NCBI GenBank assembly: GCA_025667525.1
Contig: CM046874.1
Span: forward strand, 661,372,963-661,436,962
Source: Glebionis coronaria
Taxonomy: Eukaryota > Streptophyta > Magnoliopsida > Asterales > Asteraceae
DNA: 64,000 nt
Direction of reading: 5' to 3'
The notes beneath the pieces are model-generated. The model ran no database searches and had not been told where the DNA came from. It saw only the letters and a program-made list of their open reading frames with translations. Positions 11,191 to 22,994 of the stretch are shown here, piece after piece. Every line of letters starts with the position of its first letter. Within the stretch, counting starts at the first letter, position 1. The position numbers and the translations under genes are program-made.

Positions 11191-14100
11191 CACGACTATT
11201 TAAATACAAGTCCATAAAACCTTTCAGCTCCCACTTGGACATATTTCAAAATATCGTGATCACATTGTTTAGCGTCTAGTTACACGCCAATGCCCTAGTC
11301 CGATCTATAGTAAGGTCTCTTGGATAAAACCTTGTAATGATTTACTATCATTGTTATTATCCTTTCATTTCAAATACAACGTTAATAGGGTATGGGTCTC
11401 AGTCATTCCTTACATTAACCATTCTGTTTCTCGTTTACGGATATAGCAAGATCGCCAAAACAAATTTGGGTGCGGCCGCAAAAATATCTTACTACTCCCC
11501 CGCGGGGCCCAACTGTATTATACTTCAAAATAATTTGATGGAAACAAATCCCATATTGACTACAAGCAAAACTTATGAATTTTGCAACACTTCTGAAAAT
11601 AACCCTTTTAGCCACCAGTTACGTTTGGCGTTAGATTATTTCACAGAAATGTACTAGATTCATGACAGTTACCTGGTATCTCAGGTCTAAGGATAGCTAT
11701 TATTTACTTGATGACAAAGATCGATAAAGTAAAATCATATAGTTGGGATAAGTCCAATATTTGATTCATCAAATATCATCTAAAATTGACCAATATACTT
11801 TCAAGTATACTTTGTCACTATTTTGAATTGTCTTAGTTTAATAGTATTCCCATATTATTAATCGACAACGGATATTTAGAAATATCATAATATTCATGGA
11901 TTAACACATGTAAAATAGGATACAAAACTAAATAACAAGAATAAACGAAACCCAATCTTTATTCCGGTAAATAATAATGTCTTAACATCCTTTATCCAAA
12001 TACTAAAAATAGATCAATGCATAAAACTGGTACATGCATCATGCCTCTAGTAATGACATTCATACTTGTTTGGCAAAGCATAAAATAACCAATCTTGACC
12101 TATTAGAATTTTGAGAATACTTTATTCAAGAATTCAATTAATTGAAATTCTTGTACATGTGCATCCAAATAGTTTGATATTGCCACATAGTATCAAAATT
12201 GTGAAACATCCTTGATCACCAATTTCCTAAACTTCCAAAACATATTTGAAGTTAAAAGTATTCTAATTCTTTAATGTATAATGCAACTTTAATCAACATG
12301 TCATCTCCAAAGATCCCATGACTATTATTGAGTGTTACCTCAATTATATCTTTTCAAGTTTTACAACTTGTCATAAAAGATATAAATACATTACCTTTAA
12401 TATCTATTATGTAATGTTTGATTCCAACCAAACCTACAAGTTTGTTGGCTATGATAATTTTCACAACTATTGACAAATTATTCATTTATAGAATATGGAA
12501 TCTGATATAAGATTTAGGATGTTATTATATTTCCAAACATATTCCTTCAGAATATTCATTACACAAGTTATTTAATAACTTTTAAATAGATCAATATATT
12601 CAAATCATCATGCATTTTAAGCATGATATAAATAAAACATGACACACATGAGAATTTCTCAAACCACATTTATACTTCTTCATGTTTTAAATATCCATAT
12701 AAATTTACTACATGGCATATTATGTTGTATTTCCACCGCATAAACAAACAAATATTATTTGTTCCAAAGTTATGTATATCTTATTTTCTAAATCTCCAAA
12801 GCAAAGTTTCATCTCAAATGTAAACCAAATCAACATTTAATTTTAATGAAAACTTACTTTCTTACATGTCTATTTGACACATATAATTTAAAAAAATAAC
12901 CATAATACTCCCACTAGCTTTCAGGAATACTCAGAAATTATCTTATTTCAAAATTTAAATCTTATCTTAGATTTCAAATTAAACACAAGAATAATCTCCT
13001 AGATTCTTGCTTTTATCCATTCATGAATATTTGCACTTTGTACTTTTCCAAAGATTTATTTTAAATTAATAAACTTCTTTCGATTACTTTAGTCCTTGCT
13101 CAAGTAGTCATTCAAGAAATAGTTCATACATATCCAAGTTTGTCAATTAAAATATGACCATCAAAATCTTTATATATTTAATGCATTTAGGAAAGAATAC
13201 TCAATCATAATTAATTACTTAAGTGTGATTAATAATCTATTCATAAACATACCTTAAATATGTATACAATGTTGTCCATATAATTTCGACACAAAGATTA
13301 AACCACCACAATTGGCGTTTTTCTTCCTTTGACGAAACTTATCTCCAAATTCTAGTCAAACTATTTAAGATAAAACAAATCTACAATTGATTATCTTATT
13401 GGAAAACATCTATAACGTTCATAGTATGAGTAATTTACCCAATTCAATATTTGGCAACAAATCATAACGATTATTTGTAACTCATATTTCTCAGCATATT
13501 AATCGCATATCCAAGATATCCTTGCGGACCTATGACTTAAATTCCTTTATCTTGAGAGTTAGCTTTTACAAGCCTTCCTCATGATAATTACTAGTGTATT
13601 TCAGAAGATTGTGTATCTTGTAATTTTATCTTTCAAGATCAAAACTCCCACTTACTTTTAGTAACTTAAAATTACTCTTTAAATACATAGCAAATAGATC
13701 AACACTCCAACGTTATCTATATGGGACATTACAAAACACAATGACAGTCCATACTCTTTATTTTCTAAACAATCCATTTCATAAGTAGTTTAGCAAAATC
13801 CGAACTTCATTTAAGAGATAACGTGATTCATCACATTCCATGTATAATGGTATCTTATTAATCTTCTTAGCTCAAGTCATACTCAACTTTCTAACCTTGA
13901 TATCTTTTGGAAGAAAAGGAAGATATAGTTATCTTGAATCAAACATTAGCATCTTATTGAGAATTTTGATTCTCCTAATGAACATACCATAACAATGATG
14001 TATTTCATTTAGGGAAATATTTTAAGTCAATCTTAACAATATTTAAGATAAATATATATCTTTAGGCTTACCTATATACCAACTAAATCATCTTAATGGT

Positions 14101-17100
14101 ATAATAGATTTCCTAACCATTTTGTATGCTTTATAACTCAAGTACTTCTAATACAAAGTCACTTCATTTCCATGTCTTTAAAACATAAACGTCTTACTTT
14201 ATATTATGCGTCTTTCAAGACTTTATGTTTGTGACTTTATTCAATAAATCATAAACACGTATAACTAAAGTAATCATGAACACCACTAGGTTTCAATAAT
14301 CTCTTCAAGTTAATTCACTACTTTACTACGATATGAACACCACTAGGTTTCATTAGTAGTATAAGATTACTCTATGTATCTTATGTCATTCCAGGAATTT
14401 GTCCATTTTAAGAAACTACAAAACATTCCACGCCCGATCTTACGACATGTGTATATTTTACCCTTGTGTTTACAATTTAGTCAAAGCTTTCACATGACTA
14501 AATCAAAACAACAAGTGTTTCTTAATGTGAATGATATATATGCTTTTAAGTAGTCTTCTAATCATATTGACACATGATCTAACTTTCATTAGATTGTTAG
14601 TATCTTATCTTGAAGACAAGAGATTCATATCTTTATTAGTTGTTTCTTGCACACAATGTTCATTTCTCCCACTTGTGCATGGAACAACCTCATATATTAG
14701 ATAAACATCACGTCTAACGTTCGTCTATACAAAATATGATTGTGTCACATATATTAGCTTTTACAAGTATATGTAGAAACATTTAATCAACAAGAATCAA
14801 TACATGAATATCCTTTGAAGATAATAGTGTCAACAATTCGAAATTAATTATCTTAGAACATACTAAAGATAATATGGGTTATCACCAAGACAACAAGGCT
14901 TGTAACTCCCACTGAATTAGAGAATGTTTTCATAGACTCAAAATCAGAAATACAACACAATTCTCCCACTGAACTTGACAACATTGAAAGTGTTTCATAA
15001 TCGGTGAAAATAATTAGTGTTGTGTTTACTTTCTTACACTTTTGAAAAACACATTTGTAACAATTACTTATAGTGTTTAAGAGTGTACTCTACTTCGTAA
15101 ATGATGACTTATCCATCAAATGCTTTTTAACTTGAAAGACTTGACATGCAATTTCTTCTTTAATAGGTCTACCAACCCCACAATGGTATGTAGTGCCTAT
15201 AAATGGTCAAAGCACAACTACTAGACAAATATGCTAGTTTGCCTTATAACCAATTAGTGGTAACTTTTAATAACTCAAAATACACTTTTCTTAACTATTA
15301 AAGTTTGCTATGAGTTATGGATTTGAATTTGACATTTCTAAAATCCTTATTACTCCTTCTTCACACATGGAAAAGAGTTTAGGTTTATCTTTTAAATTGA
15401 CTCTATCCTCAACCATACGTTTTTAGATCAATAAATGAATAAACCACGTTTACGGTGTAACGTTGCATTAATACATTTGTAAAAGAATTTACAAAATTCA
15501 ATTTTAATATTTTCGATAATACCATTCAAGAAAATAAAATTACCCCAGTAATAATAACCATAGTATTTTCCTTGAAAACTAGAATCCAAAATGACATAAT
15601 TTCATCACATCAGTTGATCTGCTAGCAATGAAAGTATTCAAGATGGTAACTTGTCGAACAACGATTGACAAACAAATTTTCAATTTCTAGATATTTAAGG
15701 GATTTACATTGCCAAAAGTCATTTTGCACTGTAAACATGTTTCATCCTTTCTTTATGCCTTAAGTTTCCAGATCTTACTGAGTAACTCAATTAAGTCGAC
15801 TAATCTAAAGAACGTAAAATCTTCATGTGCAATCTTATTCAGTCATGAAGTTTTCTCTCCATTACAATATCGTCCAAAATCTCATATGACGACAATTGTA
15901 ACTTCAAGTGTTCGTCAATTAGATGGCATAAGACTTAAATTTTAAGGGTATTGATTTTGGTGTCAAAATCATGCATGGAGAAGCATGCATACATCTCCAT
16001 AGCATTAGTTTAATGAAAACTTTTAGTAAACTTTTTGGTGAGACTAAAATTCCATCATATATTTGCAAGTTGAGGTATTGTTTAAACCAATTAAAGATTT
16101 TACCCACAACTAAATTTACACCGTACTTTTTCTAGAACTTAGCTAAAGCACAAAGCAATAACCTTATTCTTGTGCTTCGGATGTGAACTTTTTGCGGTTA
16201 AATCAACCTTAAGGAATTATGTAAATAATAACCGTAGGTAATTCCAACTTTGAGGCACAGGCAAGCCGGGAATTTGGTCAGCGCTGAAGCATAACACCTC
16301 CTTCCTTAATCGAGTACATGACCAGCAGTGCGTTATACCCACTTTATAGTTTGTCAAAGTTGAGTAGGCCGTTAAGTTATTATTGCAATTCCAATCAATG
16401 CAAATCATATGTCAATTAGATCTCAAAACAATTCATTAATTTGATATGATTTAGTCCATATTAATTTCTCTTGGAAAAATTACCCTTGTTTACAACATAC
16501 AATCAATATAAAATGTATGAAAAACAAGCAGGTACAAAAAAAAACTAAATCATAAACACATAATAACAATTTATATGTGCAATAAATAAATCAAATAGCC
16601 ACATGCATACGATTTATTCAATAAATAATATCAAATCTAGGTTTTTATATTCATATAAAAGTCTTCTCTAATTTTAGATTTATTGAATCAAATAAAGCAT
16701 GTAGCAAAACACGTAACAATTACCACATAAAACATAGGATCCATGAAAAACATGCATGTTCATCACGGATCTCCCACATAACTTAACAATTAAATCTCTA
16801 CGGATCGAAACATTAATTCACATAACATATGCAATTCATCAAAGTTCCACCCAAATCATTTAACAATTAATTAAATCACTACGGATCGTAACCTTAAATA
16901 CATGACATAACAATTAATCATGTAATTATCTAAAGATCAAAACATGCAATTTTAGGGTTTCACAAAAAAAACTTTTTTTAATTTTATAATCGGCTAAAAA
17001 AAACAAAACCAAAACGATTTTTTTTAAATCGAATTTAAAAAAAAAACAAAAAATCAAAACCCTAAATTTTCTTTTAAAAAAAACATGTAGTTTTAACTCA

Positions 17101-17169
17101 AAACAATTATTAAAAAACAATCTTTAGATCTGGATAATTATAACATGTTAAAACGGCTCTTGATGCCAC
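11191..17169 (-). mobile_element. Non-coding internal region of the LARD-like element
   Basis: Six kilobases of AT-rich sequence with no gag or pol-like reading frame on either strand. CTCCCACT-type motifs are scattered through it, and there is a short local duplication around ACACCACTAGGTTTCA (about 14280 and 14337). The right end is the primer-binding site. Elements of this type are mobilised in trans by related autonomous copies. That is family knowledge and cannot be seen here. Confidence 0.65.
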
Positions 17170-17969
17170 TGATGGTTTATTAAGTTCATAACAATTATTA
17201 AAAACCCCAATATGGATCAAAGCACACATAGCGGAAGCGATTTAACAAGATCATAATAATAACACAATTATAATTAATCGAATTAGGGTTACATACCTTT
17301 ATCCTAGCGAAGATCCACAAGATCACCAACGAATCACCAGTTAGGGTTTATGACGAACAATACCAAGATGTATTCTAAAGTAAGACTACATTACGTTCTT
17401 GTACACACGTAATACAACGAGCTAACCGTGATTCTAGCACGTGTAAATTGAGCTTCTACGCTTGTGGAATATCTACCCAACAACCCTAGAGAGGGGTTAG
17501 GACTAGATTATTGCTAAACCAAAAACGAAAGGATAAAAGGAGCCCTAAAAAAGGTGTTTTTCCATTGGAGTTTGATCAAATAAAGAAACCAAATCCAAAG
17601 GTTAAAAGGAACCCTAAAGAAGGTGTCTGCCTTTGGTTTTAGTCGCAGGAAGAGAGAAAGAAAAGAGAATGGGATTAAAAATTATGAAGGCTAGGGGTTT
17701 GTTTATATAGGCCTTGGAAAAACTTTTCCTCCAAATAATAAATCAATTAGGAAACAAAATCTTTTCCTTTCCCTTTTTTGTTCCCTTTGGCCGTCCACTC
17801 GTGCCCACCCACAAGGGCTTCCGGAAATTTTCCGTTTACTTCTTTTCTCTTCTATTTAATTCCATAACGGTTGTTTATACTTAACTTTTAATTATTAACG
17901 AGTTAGTTAACCTTCGGTTTAATTTAATAAATATATAAAATATATTTGACAAATAAAATTAACCCTTTA
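17170..17969 (-). repeat. Right LTR (5' LTR) of the LARD-like element, first part
   Basis: Matches the left LTR from TGATGGTTTATTAAG onward with scattered substitutions, to AACCCT, where CACTA-1 is inserted. The LTR resumes after CACTA-1 at about 31063 (ACGTAATGTGTG) and runs to 31095. Confidence 0.85.
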
Positions 17970-18007
17970 CACTACAAGAAAACAAAGAACAGATGACGGG
18001 GGTTTCC

Positions 18008-18440
18008 CTGGCGACACAATGTCGCCAGGGATAACCCCTTTTCCCTGGCGACAACGCTGACGTGGCGTTAAAGCAGATTTACTTTATGGTCAAAGTTTGA
18101 CTAGAGTTTCCCAGGCGACATGTCGCAAGGGATACTCCGTCCAAAATCAGATACCAAGTGAAAGAGCGCGAAATTTTTCCTCCAAAGTTTCCCTGGCGAC
18201 ATGTCGCCAGGGATACTTTGTCCCAACTTATCCCTGGCGACATGTCGCCAGGGAAACGTCGTCCATCGTATTTAATAAAAACTAATTTTGCTAATAACCT
18301 GTCAAAATTATCCCTGGCGACATGTCGCCAGGGAAACCTTTGCCATTCGTGATTAGTTTCAAAATTAAACACAAAATGTGTGGCGGGCTTTTACCCGCCA
18401 AATCCCAAATGTTTCCCTGGCAACATGTCGCCAGGGAAAC
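18008..18440. repeat. 5' subterminal palindromic array of CACTA-1
   Basis: At least seven copies of a near-perfect palindrome with core GGCGACATGTCGCC, extended by CCCT/AGGG and usually TTT/AAA. The copies are spaced 40-100 bp apart in both flank contexts. One copy carries CACAAT instead of CAT in its centre. Clustered subterminal motifs in En/Spm elements bind the element's TNPA protein; that this family's TNPA binds this palindrome is an inference. Confidence 0.85.
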
Positions 18441-18480
18441 TCACTGTCATATATTTAATTAGTTTTTTCTTGTTAATTGT

Positions 18481-18700
18481 TATTTTAACTATCGATCCGA
18501 TGTTATTTAATTTTTGCGACGTTTATATAATAAAAATGAGACATTTATAAAACAAATATTTATTTATTCCAAATATTTATTTATTCCAAATAATTATTAT
18601 TTTAACTATCGATCCGATGTTATTTTATTTTTGCGACGTTTATATAATAAAAATGAGACATTTATAAAACAAACATTTATTTATTCATAATATTATACAT
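18481..18700. repeat. Two-copy tandem repeat, unit about 117 bp
   Basis: The block TTTTAACTATCGATCCGATG ... GCGACGTTTATATAA ... CATTTATAAAACAAA occurs at 18483 and again at 18600. The same duplication is in CACTA-2 (about 47330-47520), so it predates the split of the two copies. Confidence 0.75.
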
Positions 18701-18781
18701 AGCCCTTGTGGAATCAAATGGAAAACTTAAAAACAGACATTACTAATCAACTTAAAGTTCGTGAAGTAGTGCAGCCGATTA

Positions 18782-19295
18782 CTACTCAACGCTAAGATTT
18801 TCCATTTCATTTAAAAGCTCATGAAGTATTGCAGCTGATTGACATGCGTGGTCTTCAGGATGCCTTTCCATTTCTAGTCTTGCCTCTAACATCTTTATCT
18901 TTAGATCTTTGATCTTGCAATTTGAGCACTCAGTGGTTGCAGATTCAGAAGATCCTGTAGAAGAACTTGGATGTATTGAACGCCTTGAAGGAGAACCTTG
19001 AGGTGTTGAAGATCCAGAGGAAGATCTTATACGGAGTTGTAGATCTAGATCATCCTTCCATATAAAATTTCCACATCCATAATCTTGTTTTTTTGGCTGT
19101 TACAAAATAAAAAAAATGACATGACATGTTATTTTAAAAATCACACATATTACATAAATAAAAATACTTTAGATTGTTTACCTTCGAAAGAGGACATGCA
19201 TAATAAAGTTTACCAAAGATATGGTGTTGATGTGACTGTCTCAACACTATATATCCATTTCCACATGTACACTTATAAGCTTCACGAGGATCCAT
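18782..19295 (-). CDS. GRF-type zinc-finger / coiled-coil protein carried by CACTA-1 (two exons, intact)
   Basis: Complement of join(18782..19096, 19182..19295). Exon 1 has 38 codons and ends AAG|GTAAAC. The intron is 85 bp with GT and CAG borders. Exon 2 has 104 codons and TAG. Both exon ends are in phase 0, and the product has about 142 residues. Residues 9-50 match a GRF-type zinc finger: CTCGNG (Cys9, Cys11), YYACP (Cys35), YGCGNFIWKDD (Cys46, aromatic/Trp-Asp signature). A Ser/Pro-rich linker (about 62-92) follows, then a CSNCKIKDLKIKMLEARLEM coiled coil with a Cys pair, and an amphipathic tail. GRF fingers are known as nucleic-acid-binding modules in other proteins; its role here is unknown. 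The gene is antisense to the transposase genes, and three E2F-type sites lie 128-167 bp upstream of the ATG. The copy in CACTA-2 has a mutated splice acceptor. It could be a captured host gene or an element-encoded accessory gene. Confidence 0.8.
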
Positions 19296-19382
19296 CTGCT
19301 ACCAAATCAGGTGGTGGTGGTGGTGAGTTTGGTAGGAGATGATAAGTGTGTGTGTGTGATCTGCTGATGGTAAGTGTGTGTG

Positions 19383-19397
19383 AATCCTTTTATGGTC
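19383..19397 (-). promoter_or_regulatory. TATA-like element upstream of the GRF zinc-finger gene
   Basis: The minus strand reads GACCATAAAAGGATTC, about 90 bp upstream of the ATG at 19295 and just downstream of the E2F-type sites. Spacing fits a core promoter; activity is inferred. Confidence 0.45.
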
Positions 19398-19422
19398 AAA
19401 AAGTGAGGGAAATGGTTAACAT

Positions 19423-19459
19423 TTTCCCGCCAATGTTTTCCCGCCAACGTTTTCCCGCC
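19423..19459 (-). promoter_or_regulatory. Three evenly spaced E2F-type sites
   Basis: TTTCCCGCC occurs at 19423-19431, 19437-19445 and 19451-19459, exactly 14 bp apart (GGCGGGAAA on the strand of the zinc-finger gene). This matches the plant E2F consensus TTTSSCGC. They stand between the zinc-finger gene promoter and the minisatellite. CACTA-2 keeps two exact sites and one single-base variant with the same spacing. Confidence 0.7.
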
Positions 19460-19463
19460 AATA

Positions 19464-21825
19464 GTTAAACGTTAGATGTTCAATGGATGACCCGGTTTGT
19501 TTTTGTTATACGTTGGATGTTCAATGGATGATCCGGTTTGTTATGGTTAAACGTTAGATGTTCAATGGATGAGTCGGTATGTTTTGGTTACACGTTAGAT
19601 GTTCATTGGATGAGTCGGTATGCATTTGTTAAACATTAGATGTTCAATGGATGAGTCGGTATGTTTTGGTTACACGTTAGATGTTCATTAGATATGTCGG
19701 TATGCATTTGTTAAACGTTAGATGTTCAATGGATGAGTCGGCATGTTTTGGTTACACGTTAGATGTTCAATGGATGACCCGGTTTGTTATGGTTATATGT
19801 TTGATGTTCAATGGACGACTCAACATGTGTTGGTTACACGTTAGATGTTCAATAAATGAGTCGGCATGTCTTGGTTACACGATAGATGTTCAATGGATGA
19901 GTCGGCATGTCTTGGTTACACCTTAGATGTTCAATGGATGACCCGGTTTGTTATGGTTATACGTTTGATGGTCAATGGACGACTCGACATGTGTTGGTTA
20001 CACGTTAGATGTTCAATAAATGAGTCGGCATGTCTTGGTTACACGTTAGATGTTCAATGGATGAGTCGGTATGCATTTGTTAAATGTTAGATGTTCAATG
20101 GATGAGTCGATATATTTTTGTTACACGTTAGATGTTCATTTGATGAGTCGGTATGCATTTGTTAAACATTAGATGTTCAATGGATGAGTCGGTATGTTTT
20201 GGTTACACGTTAGATGTTCATTGGATGAGTCGGTATGCATTTGTTAAACATTAGATGTTCAGTGGATGAGTCGGTATGTTTTGGTTACACGTTAGATGTT
20301 CATTGGATGAGTCGGTGTGCATTTGTTAAACGTTAGATGTTCAATGGATGAGTCGGCATGTTTTGGTTACACGGTAGATGTTCAATGGATGACCCGGTTT
20401 GTTATGGTTATACGTTTGATGTTCAATGGACGACTCGACATGTGTTGGTTACACGTTAGATGTTCAATAAATGAGTCGGCATGTCTTGGTTACACGTTAG
20501 ATGTTCAATGGATGAGTCGGCATGTCTTGGTTACACGTTATATGTTCAATGGGTGACCCGATTTGTTATGGTTATACGTTTGATGTTCAATGGACGACTC
20601 GACATGTGTTGGTTACACGTTAGATGTTCAATAAATGAATCGTCATGTCTTGGTTACAGGTTAGATGTTCAATGGATGAGTCGGTATGCATTTGTTAAAC
20701 GTTAGATGTTCAATGGATGAGTCGGTATGTTATGGTTACACGTTAGATGTTCATTGGATGAGTCGGTATGCATTTGTTAAACGTTAGATGTTCAATGGAT
20801 GAGTCGGTATGTTTTGGTTACACGTTAGATGTTCATTGGATGAGTCGGTATGCATTTGTTAAACATTAGATGTTCAATGGATGAGTCGGTATGTTATGGT
20901 TACACGTTAGATGTTCATTGGATGAGTCGGTATGCATTTGTTAAACGTTAGATGTTCAATGGATGAGTCGGCATGTTTTGGTTACACGTTAGATGTTCAA
21001 TGGATGACCCGGTTTGTTATGGTTATACGTTTGATGTTAAATGGACGACTCGACATGTGTTGGTTACATGTTAGATTTTCAATAAATGAGTCGGCATGTC
21101 TTGGTTACACGTTAGATGTTCAATGGATGAGTCGACATGTCTTGGTTACACGTTAGATGTTCAATGGATGACCCGGTTTGTTATGGTTATACGTTTGATG
21201 TTCAATGGACGACTCGACATGTGTTGGTTACACGTTAGATGTTCAATAAATGAGTCGGCATGTCTTGGTTACACGTTAGATGTTCAATGGATGAGTCGGT
21301 ATGCATTTGTTAAACGTTAGATGTTCAATGGATGAGTCGGTATGTTTTGGTTACACGTTAGATGTTCATTGGATGAGTCGGTACGCATTTGTTAAACATT
21401 ATATGTTCAATGGATGAGTCGGCATGTCTTGGTTACACGTTAGATGTTCAATGGATGACCCGGTTTGTTATGGTTATACGTTTGATGTTCAATGGATGAT
21501 CCGGTTTATTATGGTTATACGTTGGATGTTCAATGGACGACTCGACATGTGTTGGTTACACGTTAGATGTTCAATAAATGAGTCGGCATGTCTTGGTTAC
21601 ACGTTAGATGTTCAATGGATGAGTCGGTATGCATTTGTAAACGTTATATGTTCAATGGTTGAGTCGGTATGTGTTGGTTACACGTTAGATGTTAAATAAA
21701 TGAGTCGGCATGTCTTGGTTACACGTTAGATGTTCAATGGATGACTCGACATGTCTTGGTTACATGTTAGATGCTCAATGGATGAGTCGGTATGCATTTG
21801 TTAAACGTTAGATGTTAAATGGTTA
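19464..21825. repeat. Minisatellite, 41-bp unit with 615-bp higher-order repeat
   Basis: About 57 units of a 41-bp sequence containing GTTAGATGTTCAATGGATGA followed by GTCGGTATG/GTCGGCATG and either TTTTGGTTACAC or CATTTGTTAAAC. Variant units carrying GGACGACTC occur at 19814, 19978, 20429, 20593, 21044 and 21208, giving alternating spacings of 164 and 451 bp. That is a 615-bp (15-unit) higher-order repeat. Three units equal 123 bp, so frames stay open by periodicity; the reading frames here are not considered genes. Confidence 0.95.
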
Positions 21826-22045
21826 CAGAATTAGAATAAATCGAGAAACTAAACGGAATAAATCGGAATGAATTTAGAAATTAGACTAACCGAGATGATA
21901 TAGTTATTTTATAAATAATAATAATTATTTTATAAATAGTAATAATAATACTTATTATTTTATAAGTAATAATAGTAATAATAATTATTTTATTACTAAT
22001 TATAATAATACATAAGTAACAAGAAATTTTATTTTCACAAATATT

Positions 22046-22318
22046 ATCCCTTGCGACATATTAGACTATCCCTGGCGACATGTCGCCAGGGATAGTTTCC
22101 CTGGCGACATGTCGCCAGGGAAGGGTTGGGAGATACGACAAAACGGTTTAGGTACGTGTATATGCGTTGAAAAGTCAAAGGTTTCCCTGGCGACATGTCG
22201 CCAGGGAAACTTTGTCACACCCCTCCAAAAACTTTCAATCACGCGCGTTTTTGGCTAAACGACAAAAGTGGATAGTATCCCTGGCGACATGTCGCCAGGG
22301 ATTGTCGCCAGGGAAACT
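22046..22318. repeat. Interior palindromic array of CACTA-1
   Basis: About five copies of the GGCGACATGTCGCC palindrome (near 22075, 22103, 22190, 22282, plus a half copy at 22300). They lie more than 4 kb inside the element, next to the likely start of the transposase transcription unit. The segment 17970-22318, with the zinc-finger gene and the minisatellite, is thus framed by palindrome arrays on both sides. Confidence 0.85.
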
Positions 22319-22379
22319 CGGACCTTTATTGACCAGATCTCCTTATCTTTTCTCATAACACTTATCCAAAAAAAAAACC

Positions 22380-22832
22380 CATCTCCTCTTCTTCTTCGCT
22401 GTTGCTCCACACCACCATTACCACCATCACCTCCACACCACCATCACCACGATCATTATCATCACCACCACCACTAGTCACACCACCTCACCACCTCACC
22501 ACCACACTTGCACACGTGCACCACTTCGCCACCACTCCGCCGCCACTCCGCCGCCACTCCGCTGCCACTCCGCCACCATCATCACACCTCCACTGCCACT
22601 CCCACGCACCATCATCTTAAACACCATCATCTTCACTAAAGGTTTAATTTTTTATTTCTAGATTAAGATTTAATTAATTGATTTTGATTTTGATTTTGAT
22701 TAATATAGTTAATGTTTTGTTTTATGTTATTGTAGCCCGAGCCCCAACCGCAGCCAAGCCCGCCCACAGCCGACCGATCCCCGACCACAGCCGAGCTCGA
22801 CCACAGCCGACCGAGCCCCGACTACAACGGTA
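22380..22832 (+). other. Probable spliced leader of the CACTA-1 transposase genes
   Basis: A CT-rich start (TCTCCTCTTCTTCTTCGC) is followed by a CCACCA-rich stretch to about 22620. After an AT-rich, intron-like stretch a GC-rich block at about 22738-22831 (repeating CGACCACAGCC) is bounded by TTGTAG before it and GTATGT after it, like an exon. No conserved protein is recognised. I read it as 5' untranslated or leader exons upstream of the TNP2-like gene, which is an inference from position. Confidence 0.4.
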
Positions 22833-22994
22833 TGTTTTTTTTTATTTTTTTATTGTAATTTATTATAATAAATATTGTTTTTTATTTAGTATTTCATTTT
22901 AGATTCCCCGGCGACATGTCGTCGGGAATGTATAAACTTGTTAATTTGAGTGTTAAACGTAAATCCAAACACTCGTTATGTTGCATATTTGATG

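Noticed and set aside
18008..18440. CRISPR-like appearance of regularly repeated palindromes
   Set aside because: Spacing is irregular, the intervening sequence is shared with the other element copy, and the arrays lie at CACTA ends in plant DNA. They are subterminal transposon repeats.
19681..21699. Series of 70-90-codon frames over the 41-bp minisatellite
   Set aside because: Three units make 123 bp, an exact multiple of three, which repeats the same peptide. They are artefacts of the tandem array.
22402..22620. Pro/His/Ser-rich 72-codon frame in the CCA-rich block
   Set aside because: Simple-sequence composition and poor conservation of the frame in CACTA-2. An untranslated leader is more likely.
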